Assembly: GCA_028288395.1 (NCBI GenBank)
Contig: JAQBNV010000436.1
Span: 1 to 13,529, forward strand
Reading direction: 5' to 3'
Length of the DNA stretch: 13,529 nt
Source: Adhaeribacter sp.
GTDB taxonomy: Bacteria; Bacteroidota; Bacteroidia; Cytophagales; Hymenobacteraceae
The translations under genes were made by a program, and so were the position numbers. Position 1 is the stretch's first letter. Each line of letters starts with the position of its first letter. Under the pieces are notes generated by a model. The model worked only from the letters and a program-made list of their open reading frames with translations. It was not told where the DNA came from and made no database searches. Positions 1 through 7,540 of this stretch are shown one piece after another.

Positions 1-1469
1 TTCATCATAAAAAGCGCTACAGTGGCATTTTCGGCAATGGTATCGGTAATTTTATGCTGATAGGCGAGTTCGCTCTGGGCTTTTTTCTCATCGGTCAGGT
101 CTTTTATTTCAATTACCGTAGCTACGGGTACTCCATTCTGGAAGATAGGGCTGGCCGCACACAAAACCGGGAAGAAAGTGCCATCTTTCCGGATAAACAC
201 ATCCTGATGCGCGCGCACCAGGTTATTCGTGGGTAAAGCCCTATTTATGGGGCAATCTTCCATCGGGTAAGGAGTGCCATCGGGGTAGTGGTGATGAATC
301 AGGTAATGCAAAGGTTTATCCTGTACCTCGGCCAACGTATACCCCATCATTGCTTCAGCAGCCGCATTCATAAAAGTGCAATACCCTTTGTCATTCATCA
401 TAAACAAGGCTACCGTCGCATTATCAGTTATGGTACGCCGGATTCGGTTCGACCGCCGAAGATTTCCCACCGACCAGAAAGCGAAAAATACGAGCAAGCT
501 TATAATGCTGCCACCCAACAATACAATTTCGGGTAATTTACTCCGGTTATCTACAAAAGCCGGCAGCGCCTCGAACACAACCGTCCAGGTACGGCCGGCC
601 ATTTTAATATTTGTCTCTTTCTTTGAAAGGTGATTACTTGCCGTGTTTAGAGTAGGCTGATCTGCATTATGGCTGTACAATAAATGTTGCTTCTCTTTCC
701 GCAGGCCATCGTAAATTTGGATAGAAAAATTGTCAAAATCATCTTTCAGGATATTTACCATCAAATCTTCGGCCCGGAAAGGACAGTAAACATAACCTTT
801 GAGCAACCGGCGCCGATCGGCCACCGTGGCGGGCAGAATCATGCCCTGGTAAACCGGCAGGTACAACAAAAAACCCGGCTGCACCTTACTGCCGGTTTCC
901 TGCACTAAGGTTACTTTTTTAGATAAAACCGGCTGCCCGGTGTCCCGGGCTTGTTCCATAGCCTGCCGCCGGATTGGTTCGCTAAACATATCAAAACCAA
1001 AGGCCCGCAGGTTTCTACCGGCAAATGGTTCGAGAAAAACAATGGATGTATAAATAGAGCGGCTGCCACCCGGCCTTACCGTATAATCCGAAAAACCTTC
1101 GACTCTCAGCTTTTGGATATGGACCTGTAATTTTTCCGGCCGGACAACTTCCACGTATCCAATTCCCTGGATGCCCGGATAACTTTTAATAATCTCCAGG
1201 GACTCAAAATAATTTTTCCACTCCTGGCGGGTTATTTTGTCAGAGGCTGTTAATAAACCTTTCGCTCCTTTTAATATTTGAATATAATGGCTGGTCCGGC
1301 GTTCTACCAGTTTCTTAGCTTGGGCTATTTCAAAATCAAACCGGTTTTCCAGCCTTTTTTCGTCTGCTTTTTTGAGATAAAAATAGGAGATGGTGCTTGC
1401 TCCCAGAAATAAAAGCAAAGGAATAAGGGCAAAAGAGAAATATTTAATTAAATGCCTGATTTTTGTCAT
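1..1469 (-). CDS. CHASE-PAS membrane sensor protein, partial (C-terminus beyond the left edge)
   Basis: I translated 489 open codons on the minus strand from ATG 1467-1469; the frame runs off the left edge. An in-frame TAG lies about 11 codons upstream with no other ATG between, which supports this start. Domains in order: membrane segment about residues 11-31; CHASE sensory domain about 45-265, with family-typical strings PGIQGIGYVEVV (98-109), IVFLEPF (143-149), RAFGFDMFSEP (155-165) and VQPGFLLYLPVY (196-207); second membrane segment about 312-333; PAS domain about 344-460; and the beginning of a second PAS. CHASE sits between two membrane helices and senses small extracytoplasmic ligands, passing the signal to inside PAS domains. 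The output domain is not visible. A histidine kinase is most likely in this phylum, but a cyclase or other output cannot be excluded. No link to the neighbouring genes is evident. Confidence 0.88.
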   Translation of the reverse strand, partial: MTKIRHLIKYFSFALIPLLLFLGASTISYFYLKKADEKRLENRFDFEIAQAKKLVERRTSHYIQILKGAKGLLTASDKITRQEWKNYFESLEIIKSYPGIQGIGYVEVVRPEKLQVHIQKLRVEGFSDYTVRPGGSRSIYTSIVFLEPFAGRNLRAFGFDMFSEPIRRQAMEQARDTGQPVLSKKVTLVQETGSKVQPGFLLYLPVYQGMILPATVADRRRLLKGYVYCPFRAEDLMVNILKDDFDNFSIQIYDGLRKEKQHLLYSHNADQPTLNTASNHLSKKETNIKMAGRTWTVVFEALPAFVDNRSKLPEIVLLGGSIISLLVFFAFWSVGNLRRSNRIRRTITDNATVALFMMNDKGYCTFMNAAAEAMMGYTLAEVQDKPLHYLIHHHYPDGTPYPMEDCPINRALPTNNLVRAHQDVFIRKDGTFFPVLCAASPIFQNGVPVATVIEIKDLTDEKKAQSELAYQHKITDTIAENATVALFMM

Positions 1470-1530
1470 TAAACCTAAAAATAAACCTCTAATGTAAATC
1501 TAAATTAAGACTTCTCTGATCCAAAATCAT

Positions 1531-1606
1531 AAAAATTATTTGGCCTGGTTGGTAAGCCAGCTGTTTTAATACACTGCTAACTTACCAACCAGGCCAAATA
1601 ATTATT
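1531..1606 (-). terminator. Long perfect inverted repeat, probable terminator of uxuA
   Basis: Arms 1534-1556 and 1581-1603 are perfect reverse complements (23 bp), separated by a 24-nt loop that itself contains the palindrome CAGCTG. After the mismatch 1533/1604, two more outer pairs form (1531-1532 with 1605-1606). Read on the minus strand, the hairpin starts about 33 nt after the uxuA stop and is followed by AATTTTTAT, as expected of an intrinsic terminator. It also lies upstream of the sensor gene start, so it separates the two units. The stem is unusually long for a terminator, so a dispersed repeat or small non-autonomous mobile element remains possible. Confidence 0.7.
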
Positions 1607-1638
1607 TAAAAAGTAAATCTCTTATATATAAACAAAAA

Positions 1639-2871
1639 TCAGATTAATGGTGCTTCCTGCCGGGAGCGGATAATACCTAATTCCAGCCCACGCAATTCGG
1701 CTAACCCCCGCAGGCGCCCGATAGCAGAATAACCCGGATTCGTTTTCTTATGCAAATCGTCGAGCATGCGGTGTCCGTGATCAGGGCGGAAAGGTATCTG
1801 GTAATCAGAGCGATTTTCAGCCCGGCGGCGGTCTTCTTCTGCTACCAGGGCCTGTACTACCGCAAACATATCGACATCGCCGGCCAGGTGATCGGCTTCG
1901 TGAAAGGTTTCGGGCTGCGCCGGATCCCGTTTAGTACTCCGCAAATGAACAAAATTAATTCGATGACCGTGCCGCTGAATCATGCCAGGCAAATCGTTAT
2001 CAGGCCGTACCCCAAAAGAGCCGGTACACATGGTAAAGCCATTGGCCGGAGATTCTACTACACCCAGTAATTCCACCAGGTCGGCTTCGGTACTTACCAC
2101 GCGGGGCAAACCCAAAATAGCCCGCGGCGGATCGTCGGGGTGGATGGCCATGCGCACACCTGCTTCTTCGGCTACCGGAATAATTTCCTGCAGGAAATAC
2201 GCCAGGTTCTGGCGCAACTGCTGTTCGTTTACCTCTTTATAGGTATCCAACACCCGCTGAAACTCCTCCAGGGTAAAACTTTCTTCGGAACCGGGCAAAC
2301 CCGCAATAATATTATTCTGTAGCAGCTGACGGCCAGGGGCATCCAAAGCCTCAAAATAGTTACGGGCAGCCGTTACCTGATCTGGGGTATAAGTACCCTC
2401 CGAACCCGGCCGTTTTAATATAAATAATTCAAAGGCGGCGAAAGCAACGGCATCAAAACGCAGGGCCTCGGAGCCATCTTCTACCACATAGTTCAGGTCG
2501 GTACGGGTCCAGTCGAGCACGGGCATAAAATTGTAGCAGATGGTATCGATGCCACAGGCGGCCAGGTTCCGGATGGTTTGCTTGTAATTATCCAGGCAAC
2601 GTTGCCGCCCAGGGTGCCCGGTTTTAATATATTCGTGCACCGGCACGCTTTCTACCACCGACCAGCGCAGGCCGCGAGGCCGGGCCGGACTTACGCTTTC
2701 GTCCAGTTCAATCAGGCGCTTGCGCTCCTGTATGGCTTCTACGGTCCAGACTTCGCCGTTAGGTACCTGGTGCAGGGCGGTTACAATGCCGGTAGCGCCA
2801 GCCTGCCGGATATCGGCTAAAGATACCGGATCGTTGGGGCCAAACCAGCGCCATGTTTGTTCCATGCTCAT
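1639..2871 (-). CDS. uxuA: Mannonate dehydratase UxuA
   Basis: The 410-residue protein has the full UxuA signature. This enzyme (EC 4.2.1.8) dehydrates D-mannonate to 2-keto-3-deoxy-D-gluconate in the cytoplasm, in the glucuronate branch of hexuronate catabolism. Recognisable segments: [13 protein letters not shown] (6-18), [10 protein letters not shown] (28-37), MAIHPDDPP (241-249), [10 protein letters not shown] (281-290), [12 protein letters not shown] (305-316) and [14 protein letters not shown] (359-372). The metal site of the family fits His244, Cys282, His309 and Asp364; assigning those exact residues is my inference. Length is close to the usual 390-410. A second ATG two codons inside (2863-2865) could also be the start. 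It is transcribed alone, divergently from tldD; no uxuB, transporter or regulator is visible, so the rest of the pathway must lie elsewhere. Identity is secure. Confidence 0.96.
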   Translation of the reverse strand: MSMEQTWRWFGPNDPVSLADIRQAGATGIVTALHQVPNGEVWTVEAIQERKRLIELDESVSPARPRGLRWSVVESVPVHEYIKTGHPGRQRCLDNYKQTIRNLAACGIDTICYNFMPVLDWTRTDLNYVVEDGSEALRFDAVAFAAFELFILKRPGSEGTYTPDQVTAARNYFEALDAPGRQLLQNNIIAGLPGSEESFTLEEFQRVLDTYKEVNEQQLRQNLAYFLQEIIPVAEEAGVRMAIHPDDPPRAILGLPRVVSTEADLVELLGVVESPANGFTMCTGSFGVRPDNDLPGMIQRHGHRINFVHLRSTKRDPAQPETFHEADHLAGDVDMFAVVQALVAEEDRRRAENRSDYQIPFRPDHGHRMLDDLHKKTNPGYSAIGRLRGLAELRGLELGIIRSRQEAPLI

Positions 2872-2887
2872 ATTATAGGTTTTTAGG

Positions 2888-2908
2888 GGTTAGTTATTAG
2901 TGATTAGT
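2888..2908 (-). repeat. Three-unit heptamer repeat upstream of uxuA
   Basis: Three contiguous 7-mers on the plus strand (GGTTAGT, TATTAGT, GATTAGT) share nnTTAGT. On the uxuA strand they read as ACTAATC, ACTAATA, ACTAACC. Further degenerate units (CCTAAAA, ACCTATA) carry the 7-nt phase almost to the start codon. The tract falls in the presumed 5' leader of uxuA. Function is unknown; the similar tract before the MoxR gene suggests a genome-wide element. Confidence 0.55.
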
Positions 2909-2930
2909 TACTTCGCTGATTGATATTGAT

Positions 2931-2961
2931 CAAATTTCTGTTCACTGAAACCGAATGACAA
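2931..2961 (-). promoter_or_regulatory. Candidate uxuA promoter (Bacteroidota type)
   Basis: On the minus strand a TTG inside TTTTTG (2961-2959) is followed after 20 nt by GAAATTTG (2938-2931). This fits the Bacteroidota sigma-ABfr consensus TTG-N19-21-TAnnTTTG except for one base in the -7 box. Transcription would start near 2924, giving a leader of about 50 nt containing the heptamer repeats. This is a pattern match only. Confidence 0.35.
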
Positions 2962-3352
2962 AAAGTTAGTTAAAATTTAACTATTCATTTTTATCCGTAA
3001 GGCAAACCAGGAAAATGAACTATTGGTCCCAGATAACTAACCACTAAAGCGAAGCAAAAATATCTTTTTAAACCGATAATGATTCGGCCTGGCAAGAATA
3101 TTTTTCCGGTAACGTTGCCAAACAACTTTGTTTTCTAGTTACAGTTTTAAATTATTTATAAATAGGAACCCTTTTCATAAGCTAACCATATTAAAAGCAA
3201 ATGAATCTTTCATCTACCAGTATACTTTTAAAGTCTGTTCCTAAATTATTTACAATTTATTTCGGCGTTTGAATCTTTTTTATATCTTTATAAAAGTATG
3301 GGATATTCCTATTCACAGGCTTACTTATTCCGCTTATTAAAAACTAATCAGC

Positions 3353-4996
3353 TTGAAAAGAAGAGATTTTATACAATTAGCTTCCCTGGGGGTAGGTGGT
3401 TTAGCGCTCTCGCATATTCCGGTTTTTGGCAATCCGATTTCGCCGGAGATGGCTCTGGAACCAGTAGATGTGGCCCTGAAGAAGAGGCTAGCCGATGCTG
3501 CTCTGAACGCAGCTAAATCGCAGGGTGCCACTTACGCCGATGTACGTATTGGCAGGTACTTGCAACAATATATATTTACCCGCGAAAAGCAGGTACAAAA
3601 TATTGTAAACACCGAGTCTTACGGGGTAGGTATAAGGGTAATTGCCAACGGTACCTGGGGTTTTGCTGCCACCAATAATGTAACCGAAGCCGGACTAGCC
3701 CAGGCGGCCGCGCAAGCTATTTCCATTGCCAAAGCCAATACTCGTTTTCAGAAAGAGCCCGTGCAACTGGCCCCGGTAAAAGGCGTAGGCGAAGTTTCCT
3801 GGAAAACGCCCATTGTGCAGAATGCTTTTGAAATACCGGTGGCTCAAAAAACCGACTTACTCTTAGCCGCCAATGCCAAAGCTTTAGAAAATGGCGCCAG
3901 TTTTATTAATACCTCGCTTTTTCAGGTGAACGAACAAAAGTATTTTGCCTCTACCGAGGGTTCTTATATAGACCAGGATGTACACCGGATTTGGCCCACT
4001 TTCTCGGTATCGGTAGTAGACCGGGCTACCGGTAAATTCCGGAGCCGCGAAGCCTTAAGTGCTCCCATGGGCATGGGCTACGAATATTTAAGCAAACCGG
4101 GTCCTAAAATTACTGGTCCGGCCGGCACCAATCTGCAAGGTTATAACAAATATTACGATATTCTGGAAGATGCGACGCTGGCCGCTAAACAAGCCAAAGC
4201 CAAAATTACTGCTAAATCGGTACTGCCGGGCAAATACGACCTGGTGCTGGACCCGAATCACCTGGGCTTAACTATTCACGAATCGGTAGGTCACCCGCTG
4301 GAACTGGACCGGGTACTGGGTTACGAAGCCAATTACGCCGGCACCTCCTTTGCTACCCTGGATAAATGGAAAACAAAAAATTTTAAATACGGCTCTAAGT
4401 TGGTTAATATTTTCGCGGATAAAACGCAACCGGGCTCTTTGGGCTACGTGGGCTACGACGACGAAGGAGTAAAAACCAAACGCTGGGATTTAATTAAAGA
4501 CGGGGTGCTTACCAATTATCAGGCTATCCGGGACCAGGCCCATATTATTGGAGAAACAGAATCGCACGGTTGCTGTTACGCCGACCACTGGAGTTCGGTG
4601 CAGTTCCAGCGCATGGCGAATATTTCACTGGCACCCGGCAAAACTAAATTATCCGTCGATGATATGATTAAAAACGTGGACAAAGGTATTTACATTGCCG
4701 GCCGCGGTTCCTTCTCCATCGATCAGCAGCGGTATAATTTCCAATTTGGCGGCACGGTATTTTACGAAATCAGCAAAGGCAAAATTGTGGGTATGTTAGA
4801 AGATGTATCCTACCAATCGAACACCCAGGAATTCTGGAACTCCTGCGCCGCTATTTGTGATGAAAGTGACTACCGTATGTTTGGTTCGTTCTTCGACGGT
4901 AAAGGCCAGCCTTCCCAATTCAGTGCCGTTTCGCACGGCAGCGCTACCACCCGCTTCAACGGCGTGAATGTAATTAACACGGCCCGGAAAATATAA
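3353..4996 (+). CDS. tldD: Tat-exported TldD-type zinc metalloprotease subunit
   Basis: 547 residues of the TldD/PmbA family. TldD is the catalytic subunit of the TldD/TldE heterodimer, a zinc protease that degrades unfolded peptides and trims microcin B17 in E. coli. The zinc motif HESVGH is at 309-314 (ligands His309 and His314, catalytic Glu310). The C-terminus has the family's DGKGQPSQ (515-522), SHG and INTARKI. Start: an in-frame TAA at 3338-3340 and no nearby ATG force TTG at 3353. The N-terminus is a twin-arginine signal, KRRDFIQLASLG then a hydrophobic stretch ending near VFG (24-26), so the product probably crosses the inner membrane folded. The third ligand, a Cys in E. coli TldD (CGKxGQ), appears as Asp here; Cys498 or Cys502 may replace it. 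It is longer than E. coli TldD because of the signal and insertions. tldE follows after 139 nt. Confidence 0.94.
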   Translation: MKRRDFIQLASLGVGGLALSHIPVFGNPISPEMALEPVDVALKKRLADAALNAAKSQGATYADVRIGRYLQQYIFTREKQVQNIVNTESYGVGIRVIANGTWGFAATNNVTEAGLAQAAAQAISIAKANTRFQKEPVQLAPVKGVGEVSWKTPIVQNAFEIPVAQKTDLLLAANAKALENGASFINTSLFQVNEQKYFASTEGSYIDQDVHRIWPTFSVSVVDRATGKFRSREALSAPMGMGYEYLSKPGPKITGPAGTNLQGYNKYYDILEDATLAAKQAKAKITAKSVLPGKYDLVLDPNHLGLTIHESVGHPLELDRVLGYEANYAGTSFATLDKWKTKNFKYGSKLVNIFADKTQPGSLGYVGYDDEGVKTKRWDLIKDGVLTNYQAIRDQAHIIGETESHGCCYADHWSSVQFQRMANISLAPGKTKLSVDDMIKNVDKGIYIAGRGSFSIDQQRYNFQFGGTVFYEISKGKIVGMLEDVSYQSNTQEFWNSCAAICDESDYRMFGSFFDGKGQPSQFSAVSHGSATTRFNGVNVINTARKI

Positions 4997-5034
4997 ACTG
5001 TTTAAAGCTGGTATTTCCTAAACTACAGTTAAGA

Positions 5035-5072
5035 TTTCCGGCCCCAAATAATATACCGGTTTAAGCCGGAAA
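5035..5072 (+). other. Weak hairpin between tldD and tldE
   Basis: TTTCCGGC (5035-5042) and GCCGGAAA (5065-5072) are perfect 8-bp complements around a 22-nt loop. The right arm is followed by a few A and T bases but no proper U-tract. It could attenuate transcription or protect the tldD mRNA end, or it could be chance, since CCGG is common in this sequence. Confidence 0.25.
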
Positions 5073-5135
5073 AATTTAGCATAAAAAAATGAAGCAGTTT
5101 CCGGGCCTTTGAATCTGGAACTACTCACTAATTAT

Positions 5136-6452
5136 ATGGCAATATTAACCAAAGATGAAGCCCAGACCATTTTACGCAAGGTTCTGAGTTATTCCAAAGC
5201 CGATGAATGCGAAGCCAGCATTAGCGGCAATACGGGCGGCAATATCCGCTACGCCCGCAATAGTGTTTCTACGAGCGGTATACAGGAAAATACAGACCTC
5301 TCGGTAGAATCGCGTTTCGGGAAAAGAGCCGGGGTAGCTACCATAAATGAATTCGACGATGTTTCGCTACACAAAGTGGTACAGCGCGCCGAAGAAATAG
5401 CCCGCATTGCCCCGGAAAATCCGGAATATATGCCTTACTTAGGCGCCCAAACCTATTTACCGTCTAACGCCCACTTTGCCACCACCGCTAATATTAACCC
5501 GGATTTTCGGGCCGAAATGGCGGGCAAAAGCATAGAACTGGCCAATGCCAAAGGCTTAACTGCCGCGGGCTTTTTACTAGACTCCAGCGGCTTTTCGGCC
5601 ACCATGAACAACAAAGGTTTGTTTAATTACGGCCAGACTTCCAACGTAGGTTTTTCGATTACGGTGCGTACCGCCGATGGGACCGGTTCCGGTTACGCTA
5701 CCCGCAATGTGAGTGATGCGGCCAAGTTCGATTCGGCTGAACCCTCTCAGATTGCCATTGCCAAAGCGATGGGTTCGGCTAATGCCAAAGCCATCGAACC
5801 CGGCAAGTACACCGTAATTCTGGAGCCCAATGCCAGCGAAGAATTACTGGGCAACATGATGCGCAGCTTCGATACCCGAGCCGCCGACGAAGGCCGTAAC
5901 TTCCTGGCCAAGAAAGGCGGGGGCAACAAACTAGGCGAAAAATTATTCGACGAACGGGTAACCATTTATTCGGACCCTACCCACCCCGAAATTCCTACCC
6001 GCACTTGGGCCGGCGATGGCCGTCCGTTGGAAAAAATAACCTGGGTAGAGAAAGGGGTAGTAAAAAACATACCAAGTTCCCGGTTTTGGGCCGCGAAAAA
6101 CAATACGAAAGCTACTCCCCCACCGGCTGCCTTTATTTTTATGGGTGGCGACCAAAGCCTGGAAAATTTAATCAAAAGCACCGACCGCGGCATTTTGGTA
6201 ACCCGTCTGTGGTACATCCGGGCCGTAGACCCGCAAACCTTGCTTTACACCGGCCTTACCCGCGATGGTACCTTTTACATAGAAAACGGCAAAATTAAAC
6301 ACCCGGTAAAAAATTTCCGCTTCAACGAAAGCCCGGTAATTATGCTGAACAACCTCGAAGCCCTGGGCAAACCCGTGCGCGTAGGCGGCAACCTGGTGCC
6401 CCCCATGAAAATTCGTGACTTTACCTTTACCAGTTTATCCGACGCGGTTTAA
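5136..6452 (+). CDS. tldE: TldE/PmbA-type metalloprotease partner subunit
   Basis: A 438-residue PmbA/TldE family protein, close to the usual 450. In the known heterodimer TldE lacks the zinc site and forms the substrate chamber with TldD. Here the segment matching the TldD zinc helix reads EPNASEELLG (230-239), with no HExxxH. Family features: ADECEASISG (22-31), GKRAGVATIN (62-71), MNNKGLFNYG (157-166), WAGDGRPLEK (291-300), GILVTRLWYIRAVDP (352-366) and DGTFYIENGKI (377-387). I chose ATG 5136 because MAILTKDEAQ looks like the family N-terminus; TTG 5109 would add nine residues. Unlike its TldD partner it has no signal peptide, an odd pairing that raises the question of co-export or separate compartments. 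It follows tldD on the same strand and is closed by a strong terminator. Confidence 0.92.
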   Translation: MAILTKDEAQTILRKVLSYSKADECEASISGNTGGNIRYARNSVSTSGIQENTDLSVESRFGKRAGVATINEFDDVSLHKVVQRAEEIARIAPENPEYMPYLGAQTYLPSNAHFATTANINPDFRAEMAGKSIELANAKGLTAAGFLLDSSGFSATMNNKGLFNYGQTSNVGFSITVRTADGTGSGYATRNVSDAAKFDSAEPSQIAIAKAMGSANAKAIEPGKYTVILEPNASEELLGNMMRSFDTRAADEGRNFLAKKGGGNKLGEKLFDERVTIYSDPTHPEIPTRTWAGDGRPLEKITWVEKGVVKNIPSSRFWAAKNNTKATPPPAAFIFMGGDQSLENLIKSTDRGILVTRLWYIRAVDPQTLLYTGLTRDGTFYIENGKIKHPVKNFRFNESPVIMLNNLEALGKPVRVGGNLVPPMKIRDFTFTSLSDAV

Positions 6453-6466
6453 TACGATACCCTTTC

Positions 6467-6509
6467 ATAAAAAGCCATTTTAGCTACTTCAGCCAGAATG
6501 GCTTTTTAT
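6467..6509 (+). terminator. Intrinsic terminator after tldE
   Basis: ATAAAAAGCCATT (6467-6479) and AATGGCTTTTTAT (6497-6509) form a perfect 13-bp stem with a 17-nt loop, and the right arm supplies the T-run. It starts 14 nt after the tldE stop, so it should end the tldD-tldE transcript. The A/T-rich outer stem means it could also work in reverse, though no leftward gene lies there. Confidence 0.85.
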
Positions 6510-6664
6510 TTAACCTTTCGCTAAAAACACGGGTGCTGCTAAGCGAAATAATAAAATTCATACACTCAGAATGGGAAAGATCTGAATAATTCTCTATTTT
6601 CGGTCATCAGGAATAAGATTACAACCAATTATGTAAGCAGGTTGCCCCATTGGAATTCAGGTAC

Positions 6665-7291
6665 ATGCCTTTCGCTTCTTCTTTTACATTTGTCCGTTTG
6701 CAGTATCGTTCCGGCGATTGGGATACCGACATCCGGATGCCTTCGAATATTCTCAATTCCTTAATCGAGTACACCACGCTAAAAGTAAACCTGCAGGAAA
6801 AAGTAGTTTTGCTGGAAAGCCCCGACTTGTTTTCGTATCCCTTTTGTTACTTAAGTGGTCATAAATTAGTGCAATTCAATACCAAAGAAAAAAAGAATTT
6901 TGAACAATACGTCCGCAATGGCGGCTTTGTGTTTGTTGATGATTGCAACCACGACATTGATGGCTTGTTTGCGCGGTCGTTTGAGCGCCAGATGGAAGCC
7001 TGTTTTGGTAACGGTAGCTTGAAGAAAATTCCCAATACCCACGTTCTGTACAAATCCTTTTTCAAATTTCCGGAAGGACCGCCTACTACCGGCTTTGAGT
7101 TGAACGGCTGGGGCGACGATCTGGTACACGATTATTTAAAAGCCATACAAATTGACGGACGCATTGGCGTTTTATACAGCAACAAAGATTACGGCTGCGA
7201 ATGGGACTACGACTTCCGGAACAAACGCTGGCTCGCCGAAGACAACACCAAATTTGGGGTAAATATTATCATGTATGCCTTAACTTCATAA
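6665..7291 (+). CDS. DUF4159 domain-containing protein
   Basis: A 208-residue protein that is almost entirely one DUF4159 domain; no signal peptide or membrane helix, so probably cytoplasmic. Recognisable segments: FVRLQYRSGDWDTDIRMPSN (9-28), LLESPDLFSYPFCYLSGHKL (49-68), GGFVFVDDCNHD (86-97), KFPEGPP (134-140), FELNGWGDDLVHDY (144-157) and YGCEWDYDFRN (176-186). DUF4159 is thought to have a class I glutamine-amidotransferase-like fold and often occurs with BatA-type membrane proteins; no reaction is known. Cys94 in the VDDC turn sits where such folds place a nucleophile, but this is inference. Start: I prefer ATG 6665; TTG 6650 would add five residues, and an in-frame TAA at 6614 excludes anything longer. 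It lies between the tldE terminator and the MoxR promoter region, so it may be transcribed alone although its role is probably tied to the MoxR cluster. Confidence 0.9.
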   Translation: MPFASSFTFVRLQYRSGDWDTDIRMPSNILNSLIEYTTLKVNLQEKVVLLESPDLFSYPFCYLSGHKLVQFNTKEKKNFEQYVRNGGFVFVDDCNHDIDGLFARSFERQMEACFGNGSLKKIPNTHVLYKSFFKFPEGPPTTGFELNGWGDDLVHDYLKAIQIDGRIGVLYSNKDYGCEWDYDFRNKRWLAEDNTKFGVNIIMYALTS

Positions 7292-7303
7292 GGGTTAAAC
7301 TTT

Positions 7304-7335
7304 TTGATCTGAAGAATTAGTAATATGGAAATTTG
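7304..7335 (+). promoter_or_regulatory. Candidate promoter of the MoxR-Bat operon
   Basis: A TTG inside TTTTTG (7304-7306) is followed after 21 nt by GAAATTTG (7328-7335), a one-mismatch fit to the Bacteroidota TTG / TAnnTTTG promoter. The same two strings, spaced 20 nt, stand upstream of uxuA. It begins 12 nt after the DUF4159 stop and would give a 5' leader of about 200 nt before the MoxR start. No experimental support. Confidence 0.33.
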
Positions 7336-7477
7336 ATAACGTGCTGATTTAATGTTGTATTAATGGGATTTGGGAGCTAAAAATAACAATATCGGAAGTA
7401 GATGCGGTTATCAACCTGATTGAATTTACCAGTTAATTTTAATAAATACTTAAATAAATACCCTGTACCACAAAAGC

Positions 7478-7540
7478 ACTGGTTACTGATACTGTTTACT
7501 GCTAACTATAAACTGTTTACTGACAACTGTTTACTGTAAA
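7478..7540 (+). repeat. Nine-unit ACTnnnn heptamer tract directly before the MoxR start codon
   Basis: Successive units read ACTGGTT, ACTGAT (one base short), ACTGTTT, ACTGCTA, ACTATAA, ACTGTTT, ACTGACA, ACTGTTT, ACTGTAA, then a single A and the ATG at 7541. The 11-mer ACTGTTTACTG recurs at 7491, 7512 and 7526, exactly 21 and 14 nt apart. The tract replaces any Shine-Dalgarno sequence and lies in the proposed leader mRNA. The remainder of the spacer (7336-7477) shows nothing recognisable. Confidence 0.8.

Larger units (their letters stand above)
2872..3352. other. 481-bp divergent intergenic region between uxuA and tldD
   Basis: An AT-rich gap with no convincing gene. The ATG at 3298 opens a frame that only overlaps tldD and has no protein-like features. 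The uxuA side carries heptamer repeats and a promoter-like pair (listed separately), plus the 8-bp palindrome TTGATCAA at 2926-2933, which touches the proposed -7 box and could be an operator. On the tldD side, TATCTTTA at 3283-3290 resembles the Bacteroidota -7 box (TAnnTTTG), but I see no TTG at the right distance, so no tldD promoter is called. I see no tRNA, riboswitch or strong hairpin. Confidence 0.6.

Noticed and set aside
54..908. Plus-strand open frames opposite the sensor gene
   Set aside because: The minus strand translates without a break into CHASE and PAS domains over the whole stretch, so these frames are antisense artefacts.
1750..2322. Several plus-strand open frames of 60-106 codons inside uxuA
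   Set aside because: They lie antisense to a secure UxuA gene, have no recognisable domains, and overlap each other; they are coding-strand shadows.
3283..3290. TATCTTTA as the tldD -7 promoter box
   Set aside because: No TTG at 19-21 nt upstream (the nearest TTTG is about 11 nt away), and such AT-rich matches are common in this gap.
3298..3516. ATG-started 72-codon frame overlapping the tldD start
   Set aside because: Low-complexity, cysteine- and serine-rich translation with no domain; it overlaps the Tat signal and N-terminus of tldD in another frame.
5082..5112. Short frame ATG AAG CAG ... TGA before tldE, as a leader peptide
   Set aside because: Only seven codons with no attenuator structure or regulatory codon run; chance is sufficient.
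7478..7540. Possible CRISPR-like or integration repeat array
   Set aside because: Units are only 7 nt, directly contiguous without spacers, and no cas or integrase gene is present.
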